Shown here: positions 1 through 5,704 of the stretch, piece by piece
Layout of the letters: each line of letters starts with the position of its first letter
Numbering within the stretch: position 1 is the first letter of the stretch
NCBI GenBank assembly: GCA_020427905.1
Contig: JAGQNU010000045.1
Location: 1-6,648 of the forward strand
DNA length: 6,648 bases
DNA from: Candidatus Saccharimonadota bacterium
GTDB lineage: Bacteria; Patescibacteriota; Saccharimonadia; Saccharimonadales; UBA7683
Direction: 5' to 3'
Made by a program: the position numbers and the translations under genes
The notes under the pieces: model-generated
Seen by the model: only the letters and a program-made list of their open reading frames with translations
Told to the model about the DNA's origin: nothing
The model's database searches: none

Positions 1-47
1 CTAACGATTTAGCAAACCGTCCCCTTCAGCCACTTGGGTACTCCTCC
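1..47 (-). tRNA. tRNA-Ser(GCU), 5' part, cut by the window edge
   Basis: Read on the minus strand from 47 down to 1, the sequence opens with the acceptor strand GGAGGAG, then TA at positions 8-9. A CCC/GGG D stem encloses the D loop AAGTGGCTGAA. The anticodon stem pairs ACGGT with ATCGT (one G-T pair) around the loop TTGCTAA, which gives anticodon GCT at plus positions 13-11. It therefore reads AGC/AGU serine codons. The variable arm, T arm and 3' end lie outside the window. The call rests on the complete D and anticodon arms and a Ser-typical acceptor strand. It is divergent from yaaA and has its own promoter. Confidence 0.93.
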
Positions 48-85
48 GTATTGTTGAATATCCTTACAGATGATGGGACTATGCG

Positions 86-114
86 ATTATAGCGCATTTC
101 TCCCCTGTTGTCAG
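86..114 (-). promoter_or_regulatory. Promoter of tRNA-Ser(GCU)
   Basis: On the minus strand there is a perfect TATAAT -10 box (plus 86-91) and a CTGACA -35 box (plus 109-114, one mismatch to TTGACA), separated by exactly 17 bp. The expected transcription start is near 79, about 30 nt upstream of the mature tRNA 5' end at 47. This is the strongest sigma70-type promoter in the window, as expected for a stable RNA gene. Its -35 box directly abuts the yaaA -10 box on the other strand. Confidence 0.8.
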
Positions 115-120
115 TATACT
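115..120 (+). promoter_or_regulatory. -10 box of yaaA, predicting a leaderless mRNA
   Basis: TATACT ends 6 bp before the yaaA ATG at 127, so transcription should start at or within a base or two of the start codon. No Shine-Dalgarno sequence lies between them. I see no convincing -35 hexamer 16-18 bp upstream; that space is occupied by the tRNA promoter on the opposite strand. Confidence 0.6.
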
Positions 121-126
121 AGTAGC

Positions 127-900
127 ATGTTTACACTACTTGTCTCGTCAAAAACTATGGAGCCGAAGACATGTCCGTTTAGCGTCGCGCTTACCACGCC
201 GGTGTTTCAAAGTAAGGCAGAGGCGCTGAACACACTGCTTGAATCAAAAAATGAGCTGCAGCTGAGGCGCCTGATGCATATCTCGCCTAAACTCGCAGCG
301 GCAACACATGAGCGCATTAACAATTGGTCCACGGCCGAGCTATCCTCTGCCTGGTATAGCTTTGTTGGTGATGTATACAAGGGCCTCTCGATTGAGGAGT
401 TCTCGGCAGATGATCTTGGGTTTGCTCAAGACCACATGGCTACGCTCTCGGGACTATATGGCCTACTGCGGCCACTTGATCTAATCGCACCCTATAGACT
501 CGAGTTGGGTTACAAACTAAGCGGGAGGGGATTTAAAAATCTCTACGACTACTGGAGCGATTCTGTCGCCCAACAATTACCAGCAGACGAAACAATCATC
601 AACCTCTCGTCTGAAGAATACATCAAAGTTATCCGACCCCACGTTGCGGATGCAAGGATTATCACACCTCAGTTTCTTCAAATTAAGAATGGCAAGCCCG
701 AGTTTCAGGCGGTGCATGCAAAAACGGCTCGTGGGATGATGGCCCGCTGGATCTGCACAAACCGTATCGATAGCCCATCCAAGCTGAAAAACTTTGCTAA
801 AGATCGCTACACTTACTCGGCTGAGCTCTCGACACCACAGCAACCGACCTTCACGCGCGAGTTCATCCCCGTAGCCATGCAACGGCAAAACGCAATATAA
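127..900 (+). CDS. yaaA: YaaA family peroxide stress protein (DUF328/UPF0246)
   Basis: The 257-residue protein matches the YaaA family in length and along its whole sequence. Conserved blocks are visible: MFTLLVSSKT at the N-terminus (like MLILISPAKT of E. coli), GDVYKGL at 81-87, LSGLYGLLRPLDL at 107-119 followed by APYRLELG, NLSSEEY at 159-165 and AKTARGMMARW at 198-208. In E. coli the YaaA protein is induced by OxyR, lowers free intracellular iron under peroxide stress and binds DNA; its exact biochemistry is not settled. The role here is inferred from family. I chose ATG 127 because it aligns with the family N-terminus. An upstream in-frame ATG at 70 would add 19 unrelated residues and translate across the promoter. 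The gene ends with TAA, 40 bp before the next gene on the same strand. Confidence 0.93.
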   Translation: MFTLLVSSKTMEPKTCPFSVALTTPVFQSKAEALNTLLESKNELQLRRLMHISPKLAAATHERINNWSTAELSSAWYSFVGDVYKGLSIEEFSADDLGFAQDHMATLSGLYGLLRPLDLIAPYRLELGYKLSGRGFKNLYDYWSDSVAQQLPADETIINLSSEEYIKVIRPHVADARIITPQFLQIKNGKPEFQAVHAKTARGMMARWICTNRIDSPSKLKNFAKDRYTYSAELSTPQQPTFTREFIPVAMQRQNAI

Positions 901-905
901 CGCTT

Positions 906-934
906 TTGTTTAACAGGGGTAAGTGTGTTGCAAT
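906..934 (+). promoter_or_regulatory. Possible promoter of the CDF-like gene
   Basis: TTGTTT (906-911) and TGCAAT (929-934) are 17 bp apart. A TG at 926-927 forms an extended -10. The box ends 6 bp before ATG 941, the same geometry as at yaaA and the MBL gene. The hexamers are weak, so this is tentative; read-through from yaaA is an alternative. Confidence 0.35.
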
Positions 935-940
935 AGTGGC

Positions 941-1588
941 ATGAAATTCCGACGCGAGCCACACAAACCACACAGCCACGAAGACGCTGCTCGATATGGA
1001 GTCAAAGCCAATGCACTGCTTGCTGCTGCACAATTCCTCATAGGCGCATTGAGTGGTAACATAGGGTTTCTCACTGAAGCTGGACACCAAACGGCTGATG
1101 CAGGCTCACTTCAGGCCAAGGCATCGGCCATGAATAAAAAAACACGGCCAGTGAGGGCACGACGGCTTCGCAAAACCGCAGCCTGTGTACTGCTAGCTGG
1201 GGGTGGTCTGGGTATTTGGGGTGGCATCAACCACATACAAGAGGGTACTGCGGAAGATGACTCGTGGGTCGAGTTGGGAGCAGCAGTGGCCGGAGCAGCG
1301 GTGAATACAGCGATAGCCCGCAAAACCCACCGAGCTGAAAGCGAGCATGATGACGACCATAGCCATGGTGCTGGAGCTGAAATTGATATGATTGTACATG
1401 CTATGACAGATATGGGTACTGGATGGTTGTATGCAGCGGGCTTATATGGCGAACGGTATGTACCAGGAATCGCTAACTATACACTCATAGCAAACGGCTC
1501 ACTCATTGGTGGAGCAGGCATCCATACCCTGGCCCGGATTAGGCGTGATGAAAAAACACCAGTAAAGCAGACCCTATATAAGGAGTAA
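941..1588 (+). CDS. Cation diffusion facilitator-like membrane protein lacking the C-terminal cytoplasmic domain
   Basis: The 215-residue product resembles the transmembrane part of CDF (zinc/divalent metal efflux) proteins. Hydrophobic segments lie roughly at 21-36, 38-58, 78-96, 108-126, 149-170 and 176-199, consistent with six helices. The second carries TEAGHQTAD (H49, D53) and the fifth carries HAMTD (H153, D157). These match the two HxxxD/DxxxD pairs that form the CDF metal site. A His/Asp-rich stretch around 136-142 (HDDDHSH) sits in the loop between helices 4 and 5, as in zinc-type CDFs, and the N-terminus is also His-rich (HKPHSHED). The protein stops soon after helix 6, so the usual dimerising cytoplasmic domain is absent. 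CDF proteins are typically about 300 residues. A GTG at 923 in frame is an alternative start; ATG 941 fits the likely -10 box better. Its 3' end overlaps the convergent EamA gene by 15 bp. Substrate is inferred. Confidence 0.72.
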   Translation: MKFRREPHKPHSHEDAARYGVKANALLAAAQFLIGALSGNIGFLTEAGHQTADAGSLQAKASAMNKKTRPVRARRLRKTAACVLLAGGGLGIWGGINHIQEGTAEDDSWVELGAAVAGAAVNTAIARKTHRAESEHDDDHSHGAGAEIDMIVHAMTDMGTGWLYAAGLYGERYVPGIANYTLIANGSLIGGAGIHTLARIRRDEKTPVKQTLYKE

Positions 1589-2440
1589 GACACCGAGTGT
1601 GACCATGGTAGTGCCCAGTGCTTTTCGAGCTAAGTGATCCCGCTCTGACAAGAACACGACCGAAAATAGAACCGTTAATATTACGACCGATTGCCCTATT
1701 GGCACAATCTGTGATGCGTCTCCACCCTTTTGGTACGCAGTATAGGAGGCAAGTATGCCAATCGCGTAGAACATGCCCAGTAACGCCGAGTTTCGCAGTA
1801 ACGTCGCGTTCAGCTGCTTCTTAAATTTACTCACGGATGGCCGATAGATAAGTAGGGTCATAAGAGTTGGTACAAAAAACACCAGTGCCGCGTAGGACGG
1901 TGCGTCGGCAGTTTTTAAAATATACGAATCGTTGACAAAGCCGATGCCCAAACACAGACCAGCAAGTAAGGCGTACACCCTGCCAGCCACAACTGATTTG
2001 CTCGCCTTCTTCTTTTTACTTGATTTCTGATAAGAAACCAGCGCAACCGCGACGAGAATTAAAGCAGCGCCGATACTTTTTTGCAGAGTGAAATTCTCAT
2101 CCAGAAACACAATCGCAGCTCCGATCGCCCACAAGATTCTTGTTGACGAGATAATGATTACCTCTGACGCCTCAGTCATTTTTGATGCTTGAAAAATAAA
2201 AACCTGTGCCAAGGCATAGATCACCCCCATGACGAGTATGTTCAGCCAATATGCTGATATGTCAAGCAACTCAAACCCCTGGGTGCATGCATACGCACCA
2301 ACAATGAGAGTGCAGACGATATTGAACAAAATTGCGTAGATAACAGCATCACTCTTTTTGTCTTTTAAAAACACACGCGAGAGGGTGTAGTAACCCGCAT
2401 ATGCCAACACGCCCACTAATACAAATCCTAGCCAGCTCAT
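1574..2440 (-). CDS. EamA/DMT-family membrane transporter
   Basis: This 288-residue, very hydrophobic protein has about ten predicted membrane helices arranged as two EamA-like halves. They are split by a lysine-rich cytoplasmic linker at about 139-148 (KSSKKKKASK). Each half ends in the family's typical pattern. The first has EVIIISSTRILWAIGAAIVF followed by LDENFTLQKSIGA (about 93-125). The second has SQIVPIGQSVVILTVLFSVV followed by FLSERDHLARKALGTTM (about 243-279). DMT carriers export or exchange metabolites such as amino acids, nucleotides or sugars; nothing here identifies the substrate. I chose ATG 2440 because a TATACT box ends 8 bp upstream of it. An in-frame GTG at 2458 would add six residues but lies upstream of that -10 box and overlaps the end of the alkD-like gene. 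The 3' end overlaps the convergent CDF-like gene by 15 bp. Confidence 0.87.
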   Translation of the reverse strand: MSWLGFVLVGVLAYAGYYTLSRVFLKDKKSDAVIYAILFNIVCTLIVGAYACTQGFELLDISAYWLNILVMGVIYALAQVFIFQASKMTEASEVIIISSTRILWAIGAAIVFLDENFTLQKSIGAALILVAVALVSYQKSSKKKKASKSVVAGRVYALLAGLCLGIGFVNDSYILKTADAPSYAALVFFVPTLMTLLIYRPSVSKFKKQLNATLLRNSALLGMFYAIGILASYTAYQKGGDASQIVPIGQSVVILTVLFSVVFLSERDHLARKALGTTMVTLGVLLLI

Positions 2441-2448
2441 TTCGCTTA

Positions 2449-2454
2449 AGTATA
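2449..2454 (-). promoter_or_regulatory. -10 box of the EamA gene
   Basis: TATACT on the minus strand ends 8 bp before ATG 2440, with no ribosome-binding site between. It lies just past the TAG of the upstream alkD-like gene (stop at 2458-2460), so the transporter probably has its own leaderless transcript rather than depending on read-through. Confidence 0.55.
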
Positions 2455-2457
2455 TCA

Positions 2458-3162
2458 CTACATTGCGAGGTATTCGTGACGAGTAGTATCTGGGAGATGC
2501 TCGATTGAATATCTGAGCATGGTGCGTGGCATCTCGTGTGCGTGTGCGTCTAAAAAGTCGATGAGGAGCTGACGATCACAGCGCTTACCCATCTCACGCA
2601 GCATCCACCCAACGGCCTTGTGCATTAAGTCTTCTTTGTCATTAAGTAACTTCTCAGCGAGTTCGATGCTGATATCAGGCTCACCTTGATTGATAAAGTG
2701 GAAGCTTGCAACCACCGCAATACGCCGCTCCCACAACAGCGTGGAATCCGAGAGTGTATCAAGTACCTGTAATAAATCTTGATGATGGTAAACATAGGCG
2801 CCAACAATATCCCGAGCCGAGGTATCGACAAGATCCCAGTTGTTCACCCTATCGGTATGGGTTAGGTAAAACTCGTAGAGTTCTAATTGCTTTGTCTCGT
2901 TACCCTTTTTGTACTGATTAACCATGATGATCAGTGCCGTTAGTCGCTCCTCATGCCACGGGCTCATGAGCAGATTTTCAAGATCAACCAGAGATAAATC
3001 TTTATAGTGCTTTGCGACCTTCCGCTGATCGGGCACGGTCACACCCAAAAACTTATCCCCCTCGCCATACTGGCCTTCGCCAGTTTTGAAAAACCATCGT
3101 CCGGCTTTAGCTCGCTCTGGTTTTGCCAGCTCTCTGAGATCTCGCTTGAGTTGTTGTAGCAT
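2458..3162 (-). CDS. DNA alkylation repair protein, AlkD-like HEAT-repeat glycosylase
   Basis: This 234-residue, helix-rich protein has the size and motifs of the AlkC/AlkD family. These enzymes remove N3- and N7-alkylated purines by curling HEAT-like repeats around DNA without base flipping. Key residues are visible: VNNWDLVDTSARDIVG with W109 and D113 (the catalytic Asp in Bacillus cereus AlkD carries the same number), LLWERRIAVVASF with W144 and R146/R147, and HKAVGWMLREMGKR with W186. The N-terminal segment KFLGVTVPDQRKVAKHYKDL (38-57) is also typical. Activity is inferred from these residues. ATG 3162 is the only sensible start. The preceding GAGAGGGT is purine-rich but not a clear SD, and the -10 box ends 8 bp upstream. 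It is divergent from rlmH across 25 bp. Confidence 0.92.
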   Translation of the reverse strand: MLQQLKRDLRELAKPERAKAGRWFFKTGEGQYGEGDKFLGVTVPDQRKVAKHYKDLSLVDLENLLMSPWHEERLTALIIMVNQYKKGNETKQLELYEFYLTHTDRVNNWDLVDTSARDIVGAYVYHHQDLLQVLDTLSDSTLLWERRIAVVASFHFINQGEPDISIELAEKLLNDKEDLMHKAVGWMLREMGKRCDRQLLIDFLDAHAHEMPRTMLRYSIEHLPDTTRHEYLAM

Positions 3163-3170
3163 ACCCTCTC

Positions 3171-3180
3171 AGTGTACACT
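3171..3180. promoter_or_regulatory. Palindromic shared -10 region for the alkD-like gene and rlmH
   Basis: AGTGTACACT is a perfect 10-bp palindrome. It supplies TACACT on the plus strand (3175-3180), ending 7 bp before the rlmH GTG at 3188. It also supplies TACACT on the minus strand (3171-3176), ending 8 bp before the ATG at 3162. On the plus strand TTGTTG at 3151-3156 is a possible -35 with an 18-bp spacer; no good -35 is evident on the minus strand. The whole intergenic gap is 25 bp, so each promoter must extend into the other gene. A dimeric repressor site at the palindrome is an alternative or additional reading. Confidence 0.6.
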
Positions 3181-3187
3181 AACAGAT

Positions 3188-3658
3188 GTGAATATCACTA
3201 TTATGGCCATCGGCAAAAAGCACAACCCAAAGCTTCAGTCTGCAATTGAGGACTACACTAAACGACTCAACCGCTACGCACATACTGAGTGGAACTTAGT
3301 TGAAGCAAAGATTGCTCCGTCTATGAAACCAGAACAAATTAGGCAATTGGAGTCTGGGGTAATTCTTAGGCAGCTGGATGAGAGCGACACCGTTGTTTTA
3401 CTTGACGAGCGTGGCACGGAGCTCAGTTCTCCCAAGTTGGCCAATAAGCTCCAAGGATACAAAAATACCAGCGTGAAGAATCTGGTGTTCGTTATTGGTG
3501 GCGCGTTTGGTGTGAACAACGACGTTATGCAACGAGCCGATTTTACCTGGAGTTTATCTAAGCTTGTGCTTCCCCACCAGCTGGTCCGCGTTGTGCTTGC
3601 CGAGCAACTGTATCGTGCCCACACCATATTAGCCGGCGAGCAATATCATCATATGTAG
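3188..3658 (+). CDS. rlmH: 23S rRNA (pseudouridine1915-N3)-methyltransferase RlmH, GTG start
   Basis: The 156-residue protein is full length for this SPOUT methyltransferase, which methylates N3 of pseudouridine 1915 in helix 69 of 23S rRNA on assembled 70S ribosomes. Visible family features are the N-terminal strand NITIMAIGKKH, LDERG at 72-76, FVIGGAFG at 101-108 (the SAM-binding glycine-rich loop) and the C-terminal knot region SLSKLVLPHQLVR at 122-134. This continues as VVLAEQLYRAHTI and ends in YHHM. I chose GTG 3188 because it places the first strand exactly as in E. coli (MKLQLVAVGTK). The upstream in-frame ATG at 3086 would read antisense through the start of the alkD-like gene and over the promoter. 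The -10 box ends 7 bp upstream, so the mRNA is probably leaderless. Confidence 0.95.
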   Translation: MNITIMAIGKKHNPKLQSAIEDYTKRLNRYAHTEWNLVEAKIAPSMKPEQIRQLESGVILRQLDESDTVVLLDERGTELSSPKLANKLQGYKNTSVKNLVFVIGGAFGVNNDVMQRADFTWSLSKLVLPHQLVRVVLAEQLYRAHTILAGEQYHHM

Positions 3659-3660
3659 CG

Positions 3661-3666
3661 TATAGT
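3661..3666 (+). promoter_or_regulatory. -10 box of uppP
   Basis: TATAGT begins 2 bp after the rlmH stop codon and ends 7 bp before ATG 3674, with no SD. It suggests a separate, leaderless uppP transcript, although read-through from rlmH is also possible. No clear -35 is visible inside rlmH. Confidence 0.5.
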
Positions 3667-3673
3667 AGTGGTT

Positions 3674-4480
3674 ATGCAAATCGTAATCGCGATTATCCAA
3701 GGTATTGTTGAAGGGCTGACCGAGTTCTTGCCAGTAAGCTCAACGGGTCACTTGATACTTAGTGGTCACCTGCTTGGATTTACTGATGAGACTGCCAAGA
3801 CATTTGAGGTTGTTATTCAACTGGCTGCTATTCTTGCTGTTGTAACGCTCTACTTCTCTCGATTCCTCCGCTTTATCCCAACACCGGAGAACAATAAGAA
3901 ACCTGGTTTCAACGGCTGGAACGCCTTGCTCACACTGTTTATCACAACCATACCGGCCGTAATCGTCGGCTTTATATTTCACGACTTTATTAAAGGCGCG
4001 CTCTTCAATCCAACCACAGTCGCCATTGGGTTAATCATCGGCGGTATCGTGCTGATTGTGTTTGAAAAATTTGTACCAAAGAGCAGCGCCAAGAATCTGG
4101 ATCACATCAGTTTGAAGCAGGCTTTGGGGGTTGGTCTCGCGCAGATTGTGAGCATCTGGCCAGGAGTATCACGTGCAGCCAGCACGATTGTTGGCGGCTC
4201 GTTTATGGGGTTGGATCGACGCACTGCGGTTGAATACTCGTTCTTTGCAGCTGTTCCTGTCATGGTAGGGGCAACTGCACTTGACCTGTTTAAAAGCGCC
4301 TCGAATTTGAGCTCCAGCGACATCCCACTTTTTGTAGTTGGCATGATCACCAGCTACATCACCGCAATGCTGGCTATAAAATACTTCTTGAAGTTTGTTC
4401 AGAACCACTCGCTCGCCATCTTCGGCTACTACCGCATCGCCCTCGCTCTCGCAGTAATTCTTGTCCTCTACGGCCTATGA
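3674..4480 (+). CDS. uppP: Undecaprenyl-diphosphatase (BacA/UppP)
   Basis: This 268-residue integral membrane enzyme is full length for the family. It dephosphorylates undecaprenyl diphosphate to regenerate the lipid carrier for peptidoglycan and other envelope polymers, and its overproduction gives bacitracin resistance in other bacteria. The N-terminal active-site motif EGLTEFLPVSSTGHL carries E13, E17 and H26. The second motif WPGVSRAAST (162-171) carries R167. These correspond to the ExxxE and PGxSRSxxT signatures, with Ala in place of the usual second Ser of the latter. About eight hydrophobic segments follow the family pattern. ATG 3674 gives the standard N-terminus; GTG 3668 would overlap the position right after the -10 box. 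The TGA stop overlaps the next gene's start (ATGA). Confidence 0.96.
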   Translation: MQIVIAIIQGIVEGLTEFLPVSSTGHLILSGHLLGFTDETAKTFEVVIQLAAILAVVTLYFSRFLRFIPTPENNKKPGFNGWNALLTLFITTIPAVIVGFIFHDFIKGALFNPTTVAIGLIIGGIVLIVFEKFVPKSSAKNLDHISLKQALGVGLAQIVSIWPGVSRAASTIVGGSFMGLDRRTAVEYSFFAAVPVMVGATALDLFKSASNLSSSDIPLFVVGMITSYITAMLAIKYFLKFVQNHSLAIFGYYRIALALAVILVLYGL

Positions 4481-5040
4481 CCACTTGGCTTATAGATAAT
4501 CAATCAACAAGCATTGACCACTTGTCTCAGCTGCTCGCGACCTTGGGGCAGAACCCTACGATCGTTACGTACAGTAATCTTGACTCCGCTACCATCAAAC
4601 CCAAAGATTTCATAGTTTTATCAGGGAGTAACATCTTAACTGCCGCATGGAACGACGATGAATTTGCAGACGAACTCACACTGATTAAACAACACACAGG
4701 CCCCATGCTCGGTGTCTGTTTGGGTATGCAGCTTATCGCACACGCCTACGGTGCACATATGCACCAGTTGCCAGAGAAGCGTTACGGCCTCGCTCACATT
4801 AAACGCGTTGGATCTAGCGAGTTATTCAACGATACCGAATACCCGGTAGTGTTTGAGAGTCACCACTGGTCTGTCAAGAAGGTGCCAAAGCCACTTGAAT
4901 CCTTGGCGGAGTCTGGCGCCGGTATCGAGATACTGGGACACACTAAAAAACCGCACTATGGGGTACAGTTTCATCCGGAGGCTACCGACCCCGGTAATGG
5001 TAAAGAGTTACTTGATAGAATCCTCTCCAATATTTTGTAG
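4477..5040 (+). CDS. Class I glutamine amidotransferase, stand-alone domain
   Basis: The 187-residue protein is a single class I (triad) glutaminase domain. The nucleophile is C81 in GPMLGVCLGMQ and the partner residues are H166 and E168 in YGVQFHPEAT. The start is MTTWLIDNQS, and VFESHHWSVKKVP (125-137) replaces the substrate-specificity loop. Such domains release ammonia from glutamine for a synthase partner: GMP synthase subunit A, TrpG/PabA or others. The 'SHxxSV..VP' segment is closer to GMP-synthase-type subunits than to the TrpG YHSL pattern, but no ATP-pyrophosphatase or synthase partner lies in the window, so the substrate is open. The start overlaps the uppP stop by ATGA with no SD of its own, which points to translational coupling. 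The TAG stop abuts, with no gap, the stop of the convergent MBL gene. Confidence 0.88.
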   Translation: MTTWLIDNQSTSIDHLSQLLATLGQNPTIVTYSNLDSATIKPKDFIVLSGSNILTAAWNDDEFADELTLIKQHTGPMLGVCLGMQLIAHAYGAHMHQLPEKRYGLAHIKRVGSSELFNDTEYPVVFESHHWSVKKVPKPLESLAESGAGIEILGHTKKPHYGVQFHPEATDPGNGKELLDRILSNIL

Positions 5041-5688
5041 TTACACTAACTCGATTGATTCGCAGGTTTTGATTGGGTGGTACTCGGTGCCAGCCATCTC
5101 GCAGACTGCTTTGACATGGCTCTCATAGGTGTTCATCCCCCACTCGTTGAGGAGACCGTTGTGGATTGGCACAATGTGCTGCGCCTTTGCTTGCTTCACA
5201 AATTCAGTCGTCTCGGACACTTTTGCCCACGGTGCGTTGAGCGGCAAACCAAGCCAGGTAAAACTCTGCTCTGGCACAAAATACTGGTCTCCTGGATGGT
5301 AAAATAGCTCATTAACAATCACACCTGTGTTCACTGGTTGTGGAACCTCAGGTCGGATCGGCTCGTGTCTGCTGCCAACAAACTGCAGAGAGAAGCCACC
5401 AACTGTCTGGTTTTGTCCTGAAGCGATCACCACAACCGCTGGCTTTAGCTCATCCCCAAGCAGGGCTTCGATATCTGCGTTCACGAAGAGTTTGGCATCT
5501 TGGTTTTTAGTAAGCGTTGCTTTCAACTTCTCTTGATCCAGGTGATCAAAGTGCTCGTGTGTCACCACAATAGCCACACAGTTGTCTGGCACTTTATACG
5601 ACTCACTGAGCGGTCCCGCATCAATCACGAGGTTCTCGCCATCCTTCTCCAGCACCACACACGAGTGCTCATACTTGGTCAGCTTCAT
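5041..5688 (-). CDS. MBL-fold metal-dependent hydrolase (UlaG/UPF0173-like)
   Basis: This 215-residue protein has the metallo-beta-lactamase fold. The start KYEHSCVVLE followed by LVIDAGPL is typical of UlaG/UPF0173 proteins. The HxHxDH motif THEHFDHLD gives H44, H46, D48 and H49. Further metal ligands are likely H108 (SRHEP), D134 (YHPGDQY) and H176 (VPIHNG). Family members act on diverse substrates, including lactones, phosphodiesters and nucleotides; the substrate here is unknown. The ATG at 5688 is preceded 6 bp upstream by a TATACT box and has no SD. It lies 16 bp downstream of the dehydrogenase gene on the same strand and converges without a gap on the amidotransferase gene. Confidence 0.9.
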   Translation of the reverse strand: MKLTKYEHSCVVLEKDGENLVIDAGPLSESYKVPDNCVAIVVTHEHFDHLDQEKLKATLTKNQDAKLFVNADIEALLGDELKPAVVVIASGQNQTVGGFSLQFVGSRHEPIRPEVPQPVNTGVIVNELFYHPGDQYFVPEQSFTWLGLPLNAPWAKVSETTEFVKQAKAQHIVPIHNGLLNEWGMNTYESHVKAVCEMAGTEYHPIKTCESIELV

Positions 5689-5694
5689 ACTACA

Positions 5695-5700
5695 AGTATA
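5695..5700 (-). promoter_or_regulatory. -10 box of the MBL hydrolase gene
   Basis: TATACT on the minus strand ends 6 bp before ATG 5688 and lies in the 16-bp gap after the dehydrogenase stop. There is no SD, and the geometry matches that at yaaA. No convincing -35 is seen upstream. Confidence 0.57.
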
Positions 5701-5704
5701 CCAG

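Noticed and set aside
70..126. Upstream in-frame ATG for yaaA adding 19 residues
   Set aside because: The extension has no similarity to the family N-terminus and would run through the tRNA -35 and yaaA -10 boxes.
1589..1618. ACAC-CGA-GTGT hairpin as a terminator after the CDF-like gene
   Set aside because: It is only 4 bp long, has no U-tract and lies inside the EamA coding region.
3086..3187. N-terminal extension of RlmH from ATG 3086
   Set aside because: It is antisense to the start of the alkD-like gene. The family N-terminus aligns with the GTG at 3188.
4470..4490. Alternative genetic code with TGA as glycine (SR1/Gracilibacteria)
   Set aside because: TGA ends uppP at the expected family length, within the ATGA overlap that starts the next gene.
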